Shown piece after piece: positions 1 through 19,548 of a DNA stretch of 64,000 nt (positions within the stretch are counted from its first letter, which is position 1; the number at the start of each line of letters is the position of its first letter). The stretch is from positions 21,610,757-21,674,756 of the forward strand of contig JACSVZ010000002.1 in assembly GCA_014706295.1 (NCBI GenBank), written 5' to 3'. Source of the DNA: Lycocorax pyrrhopterus obiensis. Taxonomy: Eukaryota > Chordata > Aves > Passeriformes > Paradisaeidae. The notes under the pieces were generated by a model, which saw only the letters and a list, made by a program, of their open reading frames with translations, was not told where the DNA came from and searched no databases. The translations under genes and the position numbers were made by a program.

Positions 1-3000
1 ACACTACTGTGGGACAGTGGTTTTATTTCACAGTACGCACTTAAAAGGTTTGAACACAGAGACAGGGTTTCTCTTTTCTATAATCAGGAGTGCTCAGTGG
101 GGTTTTCTGGGTTTGGGGGGTTTTTTTCCTAGCAAGTCCTGTGTTGTATTTATCAAAATCTGAGGGGGCTGAAAAACGTTTTTTTCTTTATCCATAAACA
201 GATGGTTGGGATCATGACTTCTTCCGTGTATATTTGCCTTGATGTCAGTAGGATTTACAGCAGTATAATTAATCTCTCTATTCTTGGACACCAAATTTCT
301 GTTCAAAACTTCTTTCTAGCCTTGTCCTCTTCAGTCAGAAATACCACAGATCCCAGCAGAAATGAAACTTTCTGCCTCCTGTGTCATCTCCAGCTCCCAC
401 CAGCTGGACTGAATAACACAGCACTTGCTCAGCTGTATTTTCCTCAGCCCCTATTTAAATGGTTTATGTTTTGTGTTAAGGTGTCTGGTTTTCATTGGAT
501 TCAGCGAGCAACACTGTAAGTCCAGCATTCTCCGTTTTAAGTCCTCGGTTTCATTCCATGTGGTATGAAGGCATTATTTTGCACCTAGACCTCTAGATCC
601 ACATCTGGAGCTGTATGAAGGACTTTAAAATATTACCAAATATTCCAGGGTACATAATATGAAAATGAGATTTATTAATACGATGTGTCTTAATTAATCA
701 ACAGGAAAGTATTTTCAACACTGTTTTCAGTTATGTGGCAGTGGATTCTGGAGTGGAAGAGTTAAACCTTTGCCCTTTTGTTCGTTCTCCTTAAAATGTG
801 TTATTTCTTGTGCACTACATGTAAATGAAGTTCAGAATTCTGTGTCTCTGTTCTTCCTTCTCCCTAAACACTTGGTGTGCATCTTGGACGTGACCTTGTT
901 GTGTTTAAATGAGTGGCTTCTTTGCAGAGGAGGATGTTTCCCCAGTGCCTGAAATTTCAACCATGTGTTCATGTAAAGTGGTGGCAGAATATAAAGAAGA
1001 GTATCTTTGTAACTTTATAAAACACAGTATTTTATGTACTCTGCTGTTCTTGGTTGGTGCTGACTGCATTTAATGCCATAATAGATTTCTAAATGCATTT
1101 AAAAGTCTGATACTTGTTTTTTCTGAGTGACGTTCTGCCATCAGTGGTAAAATTTGTATTGATTTTTGTAGAACCAGAATTTCCAGATGTTCCTTCCTCA
1201 GCAAAATCAAGATAATGTTTTCTGTGCTCAGAAGAAGTCATGAGGATATACTTATGTGTAAGCAGTATTGGTGCCTACTTAAACTTGACTTCAATTTTAT
1301 AGAGGTGAAATGATGCTTGTTTTTTGTTCACAGTGTTTATAGGGAGAGAGCGACAGCTACTGTCAGGCAGAAAATGTAAGCAGATTACTGTACATCTACC
1401 TGTCTAGTTCACTGTGCATTGTTTGCAAATAAGATGATTTATAAAAGTCTTGAATTTAAGCTTCCCATGTGGTAGCAGTGATGATCCACCCAAAGAAAAT
1501 ACTGTCTTATAGTTAAAAATAAAACTTATTTCTTTCTGTTGTGAATTTGATTAATGTGTGATTGCCACCACATTCACAACCCTGTGTGACTGACAGAAAA
1601 TAATCATCTAATAGAAACGTTCACAGCCTGTCATTTGATCTGACTCTGGGTGTATGTGCCTCTGACCTTGGAGAGATGGCCTGTGTTTGGGCTGCATGCA
1701 GCTGCACACATGGCCTGGGACCTCATGTGCTTCTCCATGAAATGCGTTTTCTATGCATGAGAAATGGACGTACTCAGGAAATCACATTCCTCGCCCCCAG
1801 AAGTTTGAGCTTAGTATAATCATATCCAGAACACGTGGTTCTAGACCAGATTCAGTGGTGATGTGGAGATTGGTTTGCGAAGGTGAAAACCACAAAAGTT
1901 CAAGGTTAAGCTATTTCTGTAGTTTAAAAATTCCTTGACTATTTGATTTTGACTTTCTTTCTAATCTCAGCTGGAAAGCTTAAGTTATTCTTAAAGACTA
2001 AATACACTAAGGAATACAGGTTCTTAACTAACTGCTCTCAAAGAATTTCATGTTTTGTGTGTTGCCATAGAAATGGCAGCTACCGAGCTCAGCTTTTTAC
2101 CATGTACAATGTCTACATAATAGGTGCAGACACTATTTCAGAGTATTAGACAGACCTCAGCATTGAAAGGAAAAGAAGCTCTTCCTCTGACGCCTCACAG
2201 TGTAGCTCACTGAGGTATGTTCTCACTATCATGATTCCTCTGGAGAGGATCATAGGAGACAGTTGTGCTTATTTATTAATGTGTGTTTTCAAAATGGATG
2301 TTGTGGCTTACTTGTATGAAAGTGAATTAATGGATTGTTTAATGCTGTGCCCACCTCGTACACCATCCGAGCTGCAGATACAGCAAAGTGGATGAGGTAT
2401 GGCATGATGGTGGTGCTTAAGGAGACACTGAAGGAATCAGGTTGGTGCCAAAGTATAGTGATCTTTGTGCAAATAATCTACTAATACATATTCGAGGAAA
2501 GAAAACTGGAAACAAGTCCCTGGCTTCTGAAAGCAGGTTTTAATAATGTAGTATCATGTAGATGGCCCTGTAGCTCCACCTATAGAAGCCATGGCAGGAG
2601 AAGGTGGGAAGAGGCAGGCATCAGAACTTCAGAAGTGGAGAAAAGACCTTTGTGCTTGTGCAACTGCCTGAGTTGAAGAGGACCTGGAGATTGGTGGGAA
2701 TCCAGGCAGGAGTGGGAAGTGCCTGGATGGGGCTGGAAGAGATTGAGGAGGACCTGGGAACTCCTTCCTCTGCAGCTTTGCAATGTTAGATCAAATCCCA
2801 GTGTGCTTCTATTTCCACTTCCAGTTTGAAAAATAGAACTGAATGTGAGTGTGATGTGAGGCTGAAGGAAGGAAAAGGCCTGCAGTGTTTTGTGCGTGTG
2901 CTTTTATTTATTACTTGTTCTAATAATTTTGTAAGTAACTGACAGAATATGATTAATAATGTGGTAAAACAAATTCTAAAGGCAGTATCTTTCATGTATA

Positions 3001-6000
3001 CCAGTAACTAGGGATGGTGGTCCAGCAGGCATAACTAAGCTTTTCCTTTTGAAATACAATTATTACCCAGTAATTATGTATCAAAGTCATTTTCTTTAAT
3101 AAGTTCCTTCTGTTCTGGCATCCTGGAAGGAAATACTGAGGGGACCAAAGCAATGTAAGCGGTTCTGTGTACAATGTGCCCTGCCTTCTGCCCAGATATA
3201 ATTAAGATTATTAAATAATGAAAACTGGTGTGTTCTTTTGTTAAACACTTGACAGGTGATTTAAGGGGGAAAATGAGAAGAGATGGAAAAACCCACAGAG
3301 CTTCTCAGACACAAACAATAAATTGAACCCTTAGATTTCCTTGCCAAAATCTTCAAGGTTTGATGGTAAAAGCATTTCACTTTTAGTTCATGAAATAATG
3401 GTGGTGCTTCTAGAACAGGAGCAGGATTTAGCCCTGGAAGGGTTGTGTAACAAATTCTGTAGGAGTGGAAGAATAATGAGTCTATGGGCTCTCAGAGCAG
3501 GGACGTTTATTTTTTGATGTTGCCTAGCAACCGTGAAAACAAAATTGTAATATTAACCTGAATACTATGAATTTTTAAACCCATGTGTATTGGGGGGAAG
3601 GTGAGGAGGAGAGTAAGCTCCACCAATATTCAGGGAGGAATTTTCAACTTCCATTTCAAGCTTTTAGTTTTTTAGAAAAAGCACAAAAGTAAAACCAAAA
3701 ATCCCACCCCTGTCTAGTAAAACTTCCCCTCCTGATGCAGATTAGAGGTGATTTTCAGTCGGAAGAAGAAATCTGATAAGCAGCTTTCAACTGGTGGGAT
3801 GAAAACCTACAACTCATGTATGTCATAACCTGCTTTAGGAAGTTACTTTCACAAACTTGCCCTTGATTAACTCTTCATAATAACGCTGCTATTTGCAGTG
3901 TCTAAATCAATTACTTCTAGAAGCACTTTTAGTATGTTTTGAATATCCTTTGCTGTCCTACACTGTCTGATAACAACCTGCTTCATTCCTTTTGACACAT
4001 TTATCTCTGTTTAACCATGAATCTCTGCCTGAGCAGGCCAATCTTACACGACATCGTAGACAGCACAAAAGAGATCCATGCTGAAAGAAAAGCACTTCTC
4101 ATTAAGGAATGTTTATTTAAGACATCTATGCTATTAAGCAGTACAGTTAGAAGTACCTTTCTTTTCTTTCCAAAGCTCTTTTGTCTAGGGAAGATAATCT
4201 TCTGAATAGAAATAAATTCATATTATGGGAGTATGTCTAATTTGCTCTCTGACTAATTAAATCCTCTTATTTGTCAAACCTATTGGATGGAAATAATTCA
4301 TGTTGTAAATAACACAGTTTTGGTTCCCTGCTTGAGTGGGATTGGATGATCCTGTTGCCAGTTAAAAGAAACAAAATGAAAAGCAAACAGTATTTGATCA
4401 ATGGAAGAATTTTCTACCAAAAGCTCACATGTAAAATTAATTTATGGAAATAAACCACCATAGCTACCATATATTTAAACGCAAGCAATATTTAGGCTTT
4501 ATGACTGTCCTTGGGGGAAGCTGCTGGCTGCAGCACACTCCTTTGACAGTCATTTACCAGAACTATTTTGGTCAGTGATAGAAAGAACATACGATCAAAG
4601 TCAGCAGAAGTCCCTGCAGCAGTGGTGATCTGGAAGGCTCTGAAATGGTTGGCTTGGGAAGTTAAACCTGAGGCAAGCAGCACTGTACATCCTCCCAGAG
4701 AGCCAAGCTGTGTGCTGGGGTGCCAGCGAGCAAACTCCCCTCGCAGCCAGATCACAAGAGGGGAGGTTGTCTTCCTTCTTCTTGGCTGTAGCAAGAGTCC
4801 CACACATCTGTCCCTAGAGCAGATGGTGGTGTGGGGCAGTCCTACCTCACCTAGGTCAGTGGGGAGTTTGCCATTTGCTCGAGCTGGAGCAGCATGGGAT
4901 TGTCAGCATGCTCAGTCACTCGTGGAAGCCAGAGGGACATACCATTCCCTGGATTTTACTACAGATCAGTTTAAAATAATAAAGTCTAGCTTTAAAATAT
5001 GGAAGCAGTGTCTTACTCAGAGGTGTCATGTATGTAGACAATGGAAGCAGATCCATTCATGCTGCCTGGTTCCGAATAGTTGATGTCTTTGAAGACAACA
5101 GGACGTCTCTCTTCTGGGCAAACCAGCCATACCTACAGTGATTGTGCAGGGGGATAGTCTAGAATAGCTGTTCTTCAGTGGCTTCTCTGCAATAGCTGCC
5201 CATCTGGGCACTCTCCTTGCTGAAAGTGCCCAGTCTGATTCAGAAGTAAACCAAATTAAATTACAAAAAAGTGTTTTTTAATGCTGAATGTGTCTTGAAA
5301 TAGGGATTTCATGTGCAAACCTTTTGCTGTTAAATTTGCTCATGATAACCCCCCTCTAACCCCTATTGGCAAGTCCTAAAAGCTGCCTAAGATAAATAAA
5401 TGTGTTCATCACAGTCAGAGTTACTGCAAAGTATTAAGATGCTTCTCTCTAGCAGAATTTGTTTCTCCTGCTCTGCTGAAGTCGAACTTCTCTGGTATTT
5501 TTGCAGTCAGATGGACGTCGGCTTTCTTTATCTGATCGTTTTTTGATTTGTGTATCTTTAAAGTACTGTCATTTTTATATCCTTTGCCATGTTCTCTTAC
5601 CTTGCTTTTGATTTCCACATATGAAAGAGTGATGGGTAGATGCTTCCTAAGCTTTTTAAGAAAGAATGAAGAACAAATTTGTTAAATTACATCATTTATT
5701 CCAAAAAGTCAGTAACAGGCAGTATAATTTTGGTGAGAAAAGCGTTAAACATCTAGGTTCTCTCTGCGCTGTTAGAGCCAGGAGACAGCTCCCCTGACTT
5801 GAATCTTGGATCAGCGTGTTGGCTCCACTGAGCAGTAAGAGAGGAAAGAGGAAGAGAAATGTAAAAATGATCTATAAGCAAGAATGTCTCTATATATAGA
5901 AATTTTCCATGAAGCACCAGACAGTCTTTAAGAATTAATGGTGAATTGGCCTAAATCATGCAGTGCTTACAAACTATACTGAGCTTGCTGTTTCTGCTCC

Positions 6001-9000
6001 AAAGAGGCATTGACAAGTTTTCTTTGGAACTACACAGTCTTGAACAAAAATGATCACTTCCATTACAGCTGTTTTTACTGGCTTGGGGTTTTTAAAATAA
6101 TCCTGTATTGCTTGTAACTTAAAAATTATTACAAATCAAGTAGAAATATTAATAAGCAGTGAAGCTCATTGATTTTGCTGACTTGGGTGGGGGGAAGAAG
6201 TAGATGTTACAACATATTTGGAGCATAACAAATTAAATTATCAGAACACAACATACAGGGAGGTAAGATCTCTCTTCCCTTCTAAATCCTCCTACTTAGT
6301 TCTGCAGTTGTAATCCTGACAACACAGGAAGAACGAATGCTGCTTGCTCTTCTTCCATTTGCAGGCTACTGCATAGGAACCGACCGAAAAATGGACAAAG
6401 TTCTTTACTCACTGCCCCAGTCTCCTCCTTTGCTTACAGCAGCAAGTATGTGAAGACACAGAGGGTAATTAGCTTCACTTTTAGAACAGGAAAACATCTT
6501 GTTTTCCACTCCAAGGAGGAATCTGAGGCAGGATAGGGAATTCATTCTCAAGGCTGCTCAGCAATGAACTCCTGGTCGTGTAAGGCAGTGTGAAATGGTA
6601 GGAGCACAGCCAGTGTGCAATTGGGTTTTGCTCAATAGAAGGTCCAACATCAGTCATTAGAGCAAGGCATTGCATGTAAGGAGCTACAAGAACACTGCTT
6701 GTTTAATGATACTTGAAAAGCAACCAGGAAATTAGAACCTATAAAGGATGAAATATGAGAGATACCTGGAAATGCTGATGGATTTGCAGAATACTGGAGG
6801 TATGTCAGTTCCCTCCAGTAACACTAGGTTGGCTTTCAGCTATTTGATCACAAAAGAAAGCAATACAGGACTTTGTGTTTCAGCTGTTTGCACTCAAAAC
6901 TGGTTTTTTGCTGCTGTTGTAAAGGATGTTTTACTTTCTTCATCCCACGATGTGGGAGGATGCTCTGTTTTATTAGTGGACTATTGGTAGGAGATGGTGG
7001 AAGTTTAAGAGGCAAATTTAGCACCAAAGTTTTGGACGGTGAAAGTATTAAAAAAGGGCTGACGATGAGACTGTGTACTCATGGTTCACAGGAACCCACA
7101 CTTGATGTCATCCTGATGAAGGAACTTGGGACAGTGCCATTTAAAAGTAACTATTTTCTGTCATAATACACCAATTTGTAGGGTGTGGTCAACAAAAGCT
7201 GCATCACTTTTGTTTAAAGATGACCAGTATTGGATGTATCTCCCATGCATTTGAAATTCTTAACTATCCATAACAGAGGGAGGGAATTACATTTTTCCTT
7301 AGTTTATACAGACCAGCACATTGCCTGGAGTATGTCCAGTGGTTAGCAAGAACGGGTGAACTAAGTGAGCAGCAGACAAGTGTGAAACCTGACTGAGGCT
7401 TGTGCAGTAGACTCTTGTTTGCTTCCACTGCAAAGAAGGGATTCCTCTTGTTGCTAAAATATGAGCAATCTGAGCTGCTGCTCGTTTGGCAGGACGGCAG
7501 CAGAGCTCTGCTCGCAGCGATAAGCCTGCAGCCTCTCTGAGCTTCTCGATCGCTGCATTATGCAGAGTATTACCGAGCAAAAGGCTGTTCGGGAGGCAGC
7601 AGGAGGACTGCGTCCTCTGGCATGCAGCATCGTGTGGATAAGGCATGCTGGACACAAGTTCCCCCTAGTGAGGGAATCGGTAATAGCTTCTGCTCGAGGA
7701 GGCAGCTGTAGAAATAGACACTGAAGATAGTGAACTTTGCTAAATTACATACGTCTGCATTCTGCTTGTGTGTGAATTTAAAGGGCTTAGAGATGGTAAG
7801 AAGAGTATGGGAAACATGATGTATTCATCACCCAGATCCTTCCCTTTTTTTTTTTAATCAGTACTTTATGTCTCTGTTAAAGTTTGACTTGACATTGTTG
7901 TGTATTTCAATAGTTGGTGCATATTCTCATCATCCAAATCTTGCAGAAAAAGAAAAATTACAAGGTTCAAGTTATAGAATTTTTTACCAAATGGCATTTT
8001 AGAGACAAGATAAAAACATTTTGTGACCCTAAGGACTATTTTTCACCTTCAGGGCTATTAGTATGACATCTTCCCTGAAAGTGCATGGATAGACAATCTG
8101 AAGGTTTAGGGGCCATATTAGTAGAGAAAAAGAAATCTACTTTTCCTAGTTTTTCCAGAAACTTCACACATAACTGTGGACAATTCCATTCTATTTTTCC
8201 TGAAAATGGTTCCCTAAGAGGGGCAAATGAGTGGCTACATCAAGGTGTTCTGCTGCAACAGTTATGGATGCCACATATGCAAATCTGTGTACACAGATTT
8301 TGGTCCTTTTAGTATTGTAAATCGAAATTACTTGTGTGACTTTCTTTATGAAATAACAGATTATTGCTATCATCTACAGACTGGAAACGATACTTGGAAA
8401 ACTGATAATTACATCAGCAATTCCTTTTCCCTGTTGGCCACAAATTCAGTTTGGTTGCAAGTACAGTTGACATCTGGAAGTAGTAGTCACCTCAATCTAG
8501 AAATCCTCTCAACCATGTATTCTTCTAAACCTTTCACTGTATGCAGATGGGTTTATTATTAGCCTAAGATGGTGGTCTTACATAGGAAAAATCAGTAGTA
8601 GGGAGGAAATAAATACTCAGAAAACCCATTCTTATGTGTAGAGGGTTTGCACAGATGGATAATCTAAGGAACACAGAAGAAATCATCAGGATCTTGGATG
8701 TATTATAAAAACAACAAATCCAGCCCCAGCATCTCTTCTATGTGTTCTGTACTCACTACTGAATGTTCAGATGACTGTCATCCAAAATGCTCTTGCTTAG
8801 TCCTGAGTGACATCTGATGAAAAGCACGATTTTGGGAATTACAAGCAGGAGACTTATTTAAAGGAAGGGGAATCACAAGTGCATGATGCAGCTTGCCTTT
8901 CAAGTGAGCATTTGAAGCCGAGTAAGGGAAATACAGCATTCTTCCCCCTTCTGCACGGAAATAGAGAACTGCACTACAAAACTGCAGAGGGGTTTATCCT

Positions 9001-10100
9001 CTCTCTGTACACAGATCAGCATCCTGGTAGTGGCCACCAAAATATGTGAAGAACCTCCTTAAGGAGGCCATGCCCTCTATTATGGCACCAGGGGTGGCCT
9101 CTCAGTGATTGCTCTCCATGTTGAGGCCAGCAATTCTGTGTTTCATTCAAAGAGGATGAATACAGGAACAGACTGCAAGCCATTCTGGGCATTTGTTACA
9201 TCAGAAACTAAGGTGATTTTTTTTCCTACAGCCCCAGAATCAGAGGTCTTAATTAATTACTAAAAGGCATTCAGCTGATTCAGTTGTAACGGTTCTCATA
9301 ACCCAACACTTGGAATAAAATTAATCTTCAGGAAGTAGAACAGCTCTCAACTAGTGCAGAGTGTCAATCTGGACTACTCAAGAGTTATGTGAACTTAAAC
9401 ACGTTGCTTTAAAATGTTAGTCTTACTTATTTTGAAATTATCATTTCATAATTCTAAAAAAAATCTATTTTGTTTCCTTTGAGAAACATGTTTTAAAAAA
9501 CTCATCATCTGTTACCAAACAGTATTCCTGTGGGTATTATACAGATTCTGAATGATTAACCGAGTTAATCAAAAGTGATGGTGCAATGTAATTCTAGTCA
9601 TTGGCAGCAACATTCATAAGCTTGCTTTCAGTATAGGAAAACTATTTTGAGGAAACATTTTCCTCTCTCTTCTAGAAGTTGACAGCCAGGGCTGGTAGAA
9701 GGGTGATGTGTAGAACTTATGTGTGGTCTGAGAGATGTAATCTCTTGAACTACATTTTTAAGTAGGCTGTCTACATATAATCAGCTTCAGGAATATCTTT
9801 CTTCAAAATAGGGGAATCTAATATGATAATAAATGTTTTCTTTTAACAGGTTATGAAGATATACTAGTTTTGTTTAATCTTAAAGGTTTGGGGGTTTTTT
9901 GCTTCTGACAAAGCCATGAGGATGACTGCTTGTGGGAGCTCTCAAATGCCAGTGACCAGAAGGCACAACTTCCCACTTCACAGCAACACACACAATCCCT
10001 ACCACACATTGATAGGCTTTGTTACTGCTTGATTTTCCTCTTGTTTGCAGAGGAATGTGTGAATATCTGTAACATCATCCTACAACTTTTACTTTTACAG
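1..10100 (+). other. FAM171A1 intron (3' part), no exon found
   Basis: This stretch precedes the first recognisable FAM171A1 exon and ends in a pyrimidine-rich acceptor (tacttttacag) at 10100, so it is the 3' part of an intron. I looked for the preceding FAM171A1 exon, expected to encode a Trp-Arg-Phe-Asp-Gln-Lys-like end, and did not see it; it probably lies upstream of the window. The open frames here, including 171 codons at 4568-5083, look like chance. I see no clear transposon. A more GC- and CpG-rich patch lies at about 7290-7670 and a perfect 14-bp palindrome at 9054-9067. Confidence 0.75.
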
Positions 10101-15143
<5,043 letters not shown>

Positions 15144-16210
15144 GCTATTGTGAAAATCCACCCTTCAGTGGAGTATAAAATTGCCAAATATCCTTTCTGT
15201 GGAAGTGCTTGATATTTTTTTTCTTTTTTTCTTCTTTTTTTTTTTATGTTGTGGAGAGAAAAGAGAAAAACAAACTGTGGTGAGCAACATTTGAAAGAAC
15301 TTAAATGCATTACTGTGTAAATGTTAGAAAAGAATTAAAATCATTCCTCTGATTTAACAGCTGCCTCCAGTGAGATAGCTGAACAAAGAGTGTGATTGTT
15401 GTTCCATATACTTGATATTGGTCATCCAGGATGTTGAAAATACTGACAAATTGTTTTGGTTGGTTTATGACCTCAATCTCCTTATGAATGGGAGCTGGTA
15501 AAGCTTTTGTTTTGTAGGCCAATTTTATGTTGATAATGCTACTGAAAGTATCTTAAAAACAGGAGTTTGACACATGGTGTCCAAAATTGTGCATTATCTC
15601 AATGAAAGGCTATGCATTGCTGCTTTTAGTAATATTTTGCTTATACTATGCTTTTCCTAATTTTACAAGTTGGTTGTAAACATTTTATGTCCTTTATTAT
15701 AAACTACTCAGCAATTTATTTTAATGTACAACTGCAGGAAACTTGAGTAGCATCCCTTAGCATTGAAGCCTTTTTATGAAACCAAACTGAACTTTATGTC
15801 GACTAAGATTCCTCCAATTCTGGTCCCATTTTCTCAAAGTGCCTTTTTTACAGTAACAATGAACAGTCCCTTCTTTTGCTAAGTCCTTTTAATTGACCCC
15901 ATTTGAGATTTTATAAACTTCTGAACGTCTACCTTTTATTTTAAGCTGCATGCCAAGAGTCCCATTTTGTGCTGAGCATTTCTCATTTCAATACAGTGTA
16001 TTCTGTAGCTATCATGTATATTGTGGATTCTGTTTAGCCAGGATAGACTTAGAAGACATTTTAAAGGGCCCAGAGTAGCCAAGAAGATAGTTTCATTGAC
16101 TGTATATATTGTTAGTTTCCTCTGGAATCACATGAGCTGATCATGCTCATATAAAATGGACTATTGACCGAGCAAGTGGACTGAATGTGTCTAGAAAAAT
16201 TTGGGGGAAA

Positions 16211-16216
16211 AATAAA
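16211..16216 (+). terminator. Candidate proximal poly(A) signal of FAM171A1
   Basis: A canonical AATAAA about 1.07 kb after the stop codon. One of several candidates; no transcript evidence is available here. Confidence 0.35.
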
Positions 16217-17354
16217 TGTACTATCCAAAAGTGCCAGAATTACTCTTCTGTGCTTTTTCCATACAGAGCTGCTTGGTTATCCAAAAATTATAATTGAAAG
16301 TAAACTGCGAAAAGTATCTTTGTGGATTTTTTCCTCTGTTAGTGGGTATCACGTTATTTTATGTTATTTAAAAAGAAAAATACTTTGGTTTCACTTTTCC
16401 TGTGCATATTTATGCTCATGTGACTTATTTTCTTTTGCAATTCTCATGAATTTAAGTCAATACTGAAATTTAGAACCCTTTTCAGAAAAGCATCCTCTGT
16501 ATCTTGATAAATACATAATTATTTGTTAAAGTATCACTGAAGACTTTGGAAATGAAATCCTGGTATCACCAGAATTCCCTGTGGAGTCTCACTTCCCGTG
16601 AGCCAGTTTTCTTCCTGGGATTTCTGTGGATACTCACACTTACTGCACTCTTCTCACTTTTTCATGAATTGGCTTCAAAGAAGAGGAAGTATGTGACTTC
16701 CGCTCTTGTGGAATCCCTCGTAGACATTCAGTTTATTGTCTTTCATTCAGTTATTTTTTTGCAGATTATCAGCAGTCACACTTACTATAGTTAACAATTA
16801 AGTCATCTCCAAAGTGATATAAGTGCTATATAGTTCCTATTTAATTTTAATAATAAGCCCCAACTCACATTCATTGCTTTATTTTCAGTAAATTTCAAGG
16901 TTTTCATAGGAAGCGAGTCTTGTAATTTCCATCTTACTGTTTGTCTTACCTGGGAACCTGATCTCTAGCCAGGAGTTGAATTCTGATTTCCTAGATGCTC
17001 CTTTCCATCCACAAAGCCAGATCACCTTTTGCTTTGATTCATGTTTGAAAGTGGTATATGTTGTAAAAGGAATCTAAAATATTGTGGAGTGCATTGAATA
17101 TTGGAATCACCATATTAGCAGTAAATTATGTTTTACTCATTGTGTATGTGCCAGGTCCTTTCCTGTTCTGTTTAGGAATTTTGTACTGACCACCTGTGAA
17201 CTGGTTTTGGGCTCTGGGTTACTTACTGTCAGTTTGTGCAAGGTCACTGAACAGAAAAATGCTACTTTAAAGGAATAGTATTTATCAGATGTCAGTAAGT
17301 GCTGGTAATACAGTGTCACTTATTAATCAGAATGCTGCATAAGTAAACATTCTG

Positions 17355-17360
17355 AATAAA
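17355..17360 (+). terminator. Candidate poly(A) signal of FAM171A1
   Basis: Canonical AATAAA about 2.2 kb after the stop, followed within about 100-180 bases by T-rich sequence. Confidence 0.35.
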
Positions 17361-17922
17361 ATTTCCGCATACTAGAACTATTGTGCTACTTAATTTCAAG
17401 TTTTCTGTTGTCTTAAATCTGTCATTTTTAATTACATTCTTTTTTCACATTCCTTTGCAAAGTTTCCATCATTACTATCTTGTAAAGTGTTGCTATTAAA
17501 TTGCAGTGGTTTGTTTCTTTAATTGTGTTGGTTTTATGTTCAAAACACTTGTTTTTATGATTTGATGATTTGTGGTCTTAATACAGCAAATATGCTTGAA
17601 CAAACACAATGTGGGTATGTTGCAAATCTTCCTTAAAATAGCATTTTAAAATTGGTGTGATAATTTAATTTTGCAAAATATATAGTTTATGAAATGTATT
17701 TCTCTAAATCCAACACACCTGGGCTATATGCTAAATGAAACTGGGACAGAGTTAACACAGATCAGGTAACAGGCTGAGACTAGAGTACGCTGTGCCTAAT
17801 CTAAAAGTCCAGTGGTAAGTTCCATGTTTTAATTTTCAAAAACTTACTGAGGAAGATATGTCAGTAAAATACAAAGAAATTTTCTTGCTTGTGTATTGTA
17901 GTTGCACAGTGAAGCACGTACC

Positions 17923-17928
17923 AATAAA
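17923..17928 (+). terminator. Candidate distal poly(A) signal of FAM171A1
   Basis: AATAAA in the context gtaccaataaagcttg. This is the last strong candidate before the sequence loses 3'UTR-like continuity, so I prefer it as the distal end, with modest confidence. Confidence 0.4.
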
Positions 17929-19479
17929 GCTTGTAAAACACAGAGAACAAAGTATAACTTGAATAGGTCTTGGCATCAGCATCTCCAAGTCCATGTAGAA
18001 GATAACCTAGAAAATCAGTTGTTTTCTTGTTTTATGATGGCAGATATTAGTAGGGAAAAATTGCAAAAGTTTGTAATGACAAAGCTTACAAAAATAATGA
18101 AAATATAATGAAAATATGTTTGTCTTAAAAAAATACTAGAAACAAATCTTCAAAGTTCAGGTCCATTTATATCACAGACTTTCTGAAATGGTAGCACTGT
18201 TGGGAGTTAATACACTCATTAAGAGTCCACTTACTTCATGGTTGTCCCCCAGCTCCCACTTTGTTCCTGCTCAAATACTTGCTTCTCAAAGCTTATTAAA
18301 CTATCTGTAAAGTACCTTGACTTAATGCGATAATGACCTTTTATTATTTGATGCTTTGTCAGGCTACTAGCATGCTAAACCCTCTGCAAATACAGGGACA
18401 AAAACTGGTTACTGCTTCAGAGCATTTGCAATCTAACGTGTTACACAAATTATACAAAATTGTGGTACTGATCTAAGATGAACAGATTACAAAGGAAGGC
18501 CCAGCATTTGGAAATTGCTCATGATGCTTTTCTTTGTTACTGGGAGGACTGAGTAGCTTTAGTAATTAAGCACTCTTGAAATAACCTGGCAGTATTTTCA
18601 TTTTTCTGCCCTTCATTCTATCCATGAATGCTCTAGGGGACCAATTTTATTTCACTATTCTACACCAATGTTTGAAATTGGTAAGAAATCCGGTGTCCTG
18701 TGTAGTGTTTAGCCTATAGCACAGTACAGGTATAAATGAGCAAGTGTTGGATTAGATATTTACTCTTACTCTAGGAAGGTCCGTAGTGAACCAAAAGGGC
18801 TTTTTTTTCTTAGCCAACAAGAATTCATCTGGGAATTGAAATTTATTATAACACAGTAATCAACTATCAATAGTCTGTAACTTGGAGCATGGTAGGGTCC
18901 ATGCAGTACATCCTTTGACTTGGTCAAAGGAGCAGAGTGTCTGTTCACTTTTCTAAGACAGATGTGCGACAGATAAGGGTTTTTCTGAATCAGTGCTGCC
19001 GTTTGATCTCTTTAGCATTTGAAATTCAAGTTGTGGTATCTGCCACCTGGTGGTGAACTGCTTCTCCAGACATACTGTGTGTGAAGCACAGTTCATCATT
19101 TCAATATAAGCACAGTTAACTTCAGTAACACCAGCAGGCAGCTGGCACAGGATCATCAGTTGTTTCTGGGCCTGCTGTCTGTCCAAGTGCAGAGATCCCT
19201 GTCAGCCCAGTCTCTTTGCTGGGGGAGTATTCAGCTTATGACATCTCCATTCAAATCAAAATGCATCATCACTGATGGCTGTATTCTGCCTTGTGAACAG
19301 CACTTTGGGTTTAGATTAAAATAAGGTAAAAACAATTTTAACTACTTCTTGTTTCCAAAGTTGAGAAAAATAGGAGCAACTCAATTCTTCTTTTCCTGTT
19401 CCTCTGCTTACAGACAGATAAACTGGCAGGTTCAGCACTAATCTTTCTCATAATGCTAACCTTACTATTATAATGTCTG

Positions 19480-19548
19480 TATATATATATATATACACAG
19501 ACACACATATATTATTTATAATATATATAATATTATGCTATATTATGT
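19480..19548. repeat. TA/CA-rich microsatellite tract
   Basis: An uninterrupted TA run followed by CA units and imperfect TATA/ATAAT sequence, in intergenic DNA. Confidence 0.85.

Larger units (their letters stand above)
15144..17930 (+). other. FAM171A1 3'UTR (probable extent)
   Basis: AT-rich, without coding potential or recognised repeats, directly after the FAM171A1 stop. It contains pyrimidine runs near 15211-15245 and several candidate poly(A) signals. The distal end is inferred from the last good AATAAA at 17923; the true cleavage site cannot be read from sequence alone. Confidence 0.55.

Noticed and set aside
4568..5083. 171-codon open frame in the FAM171A1 intron, with overlapping 103-codon minus frame
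   Set aside because: No motif or known similarity, no splice context consistent with FAM171A1, and length within chance expectation.
1..10100. Preceding FAM171A1 exon
   Set aside because: Searched by eye for the expected protein segment ending in Gln-Lys-Leu-Gly with an AAACTGG-type donor; the few similar strings lack an open frame.
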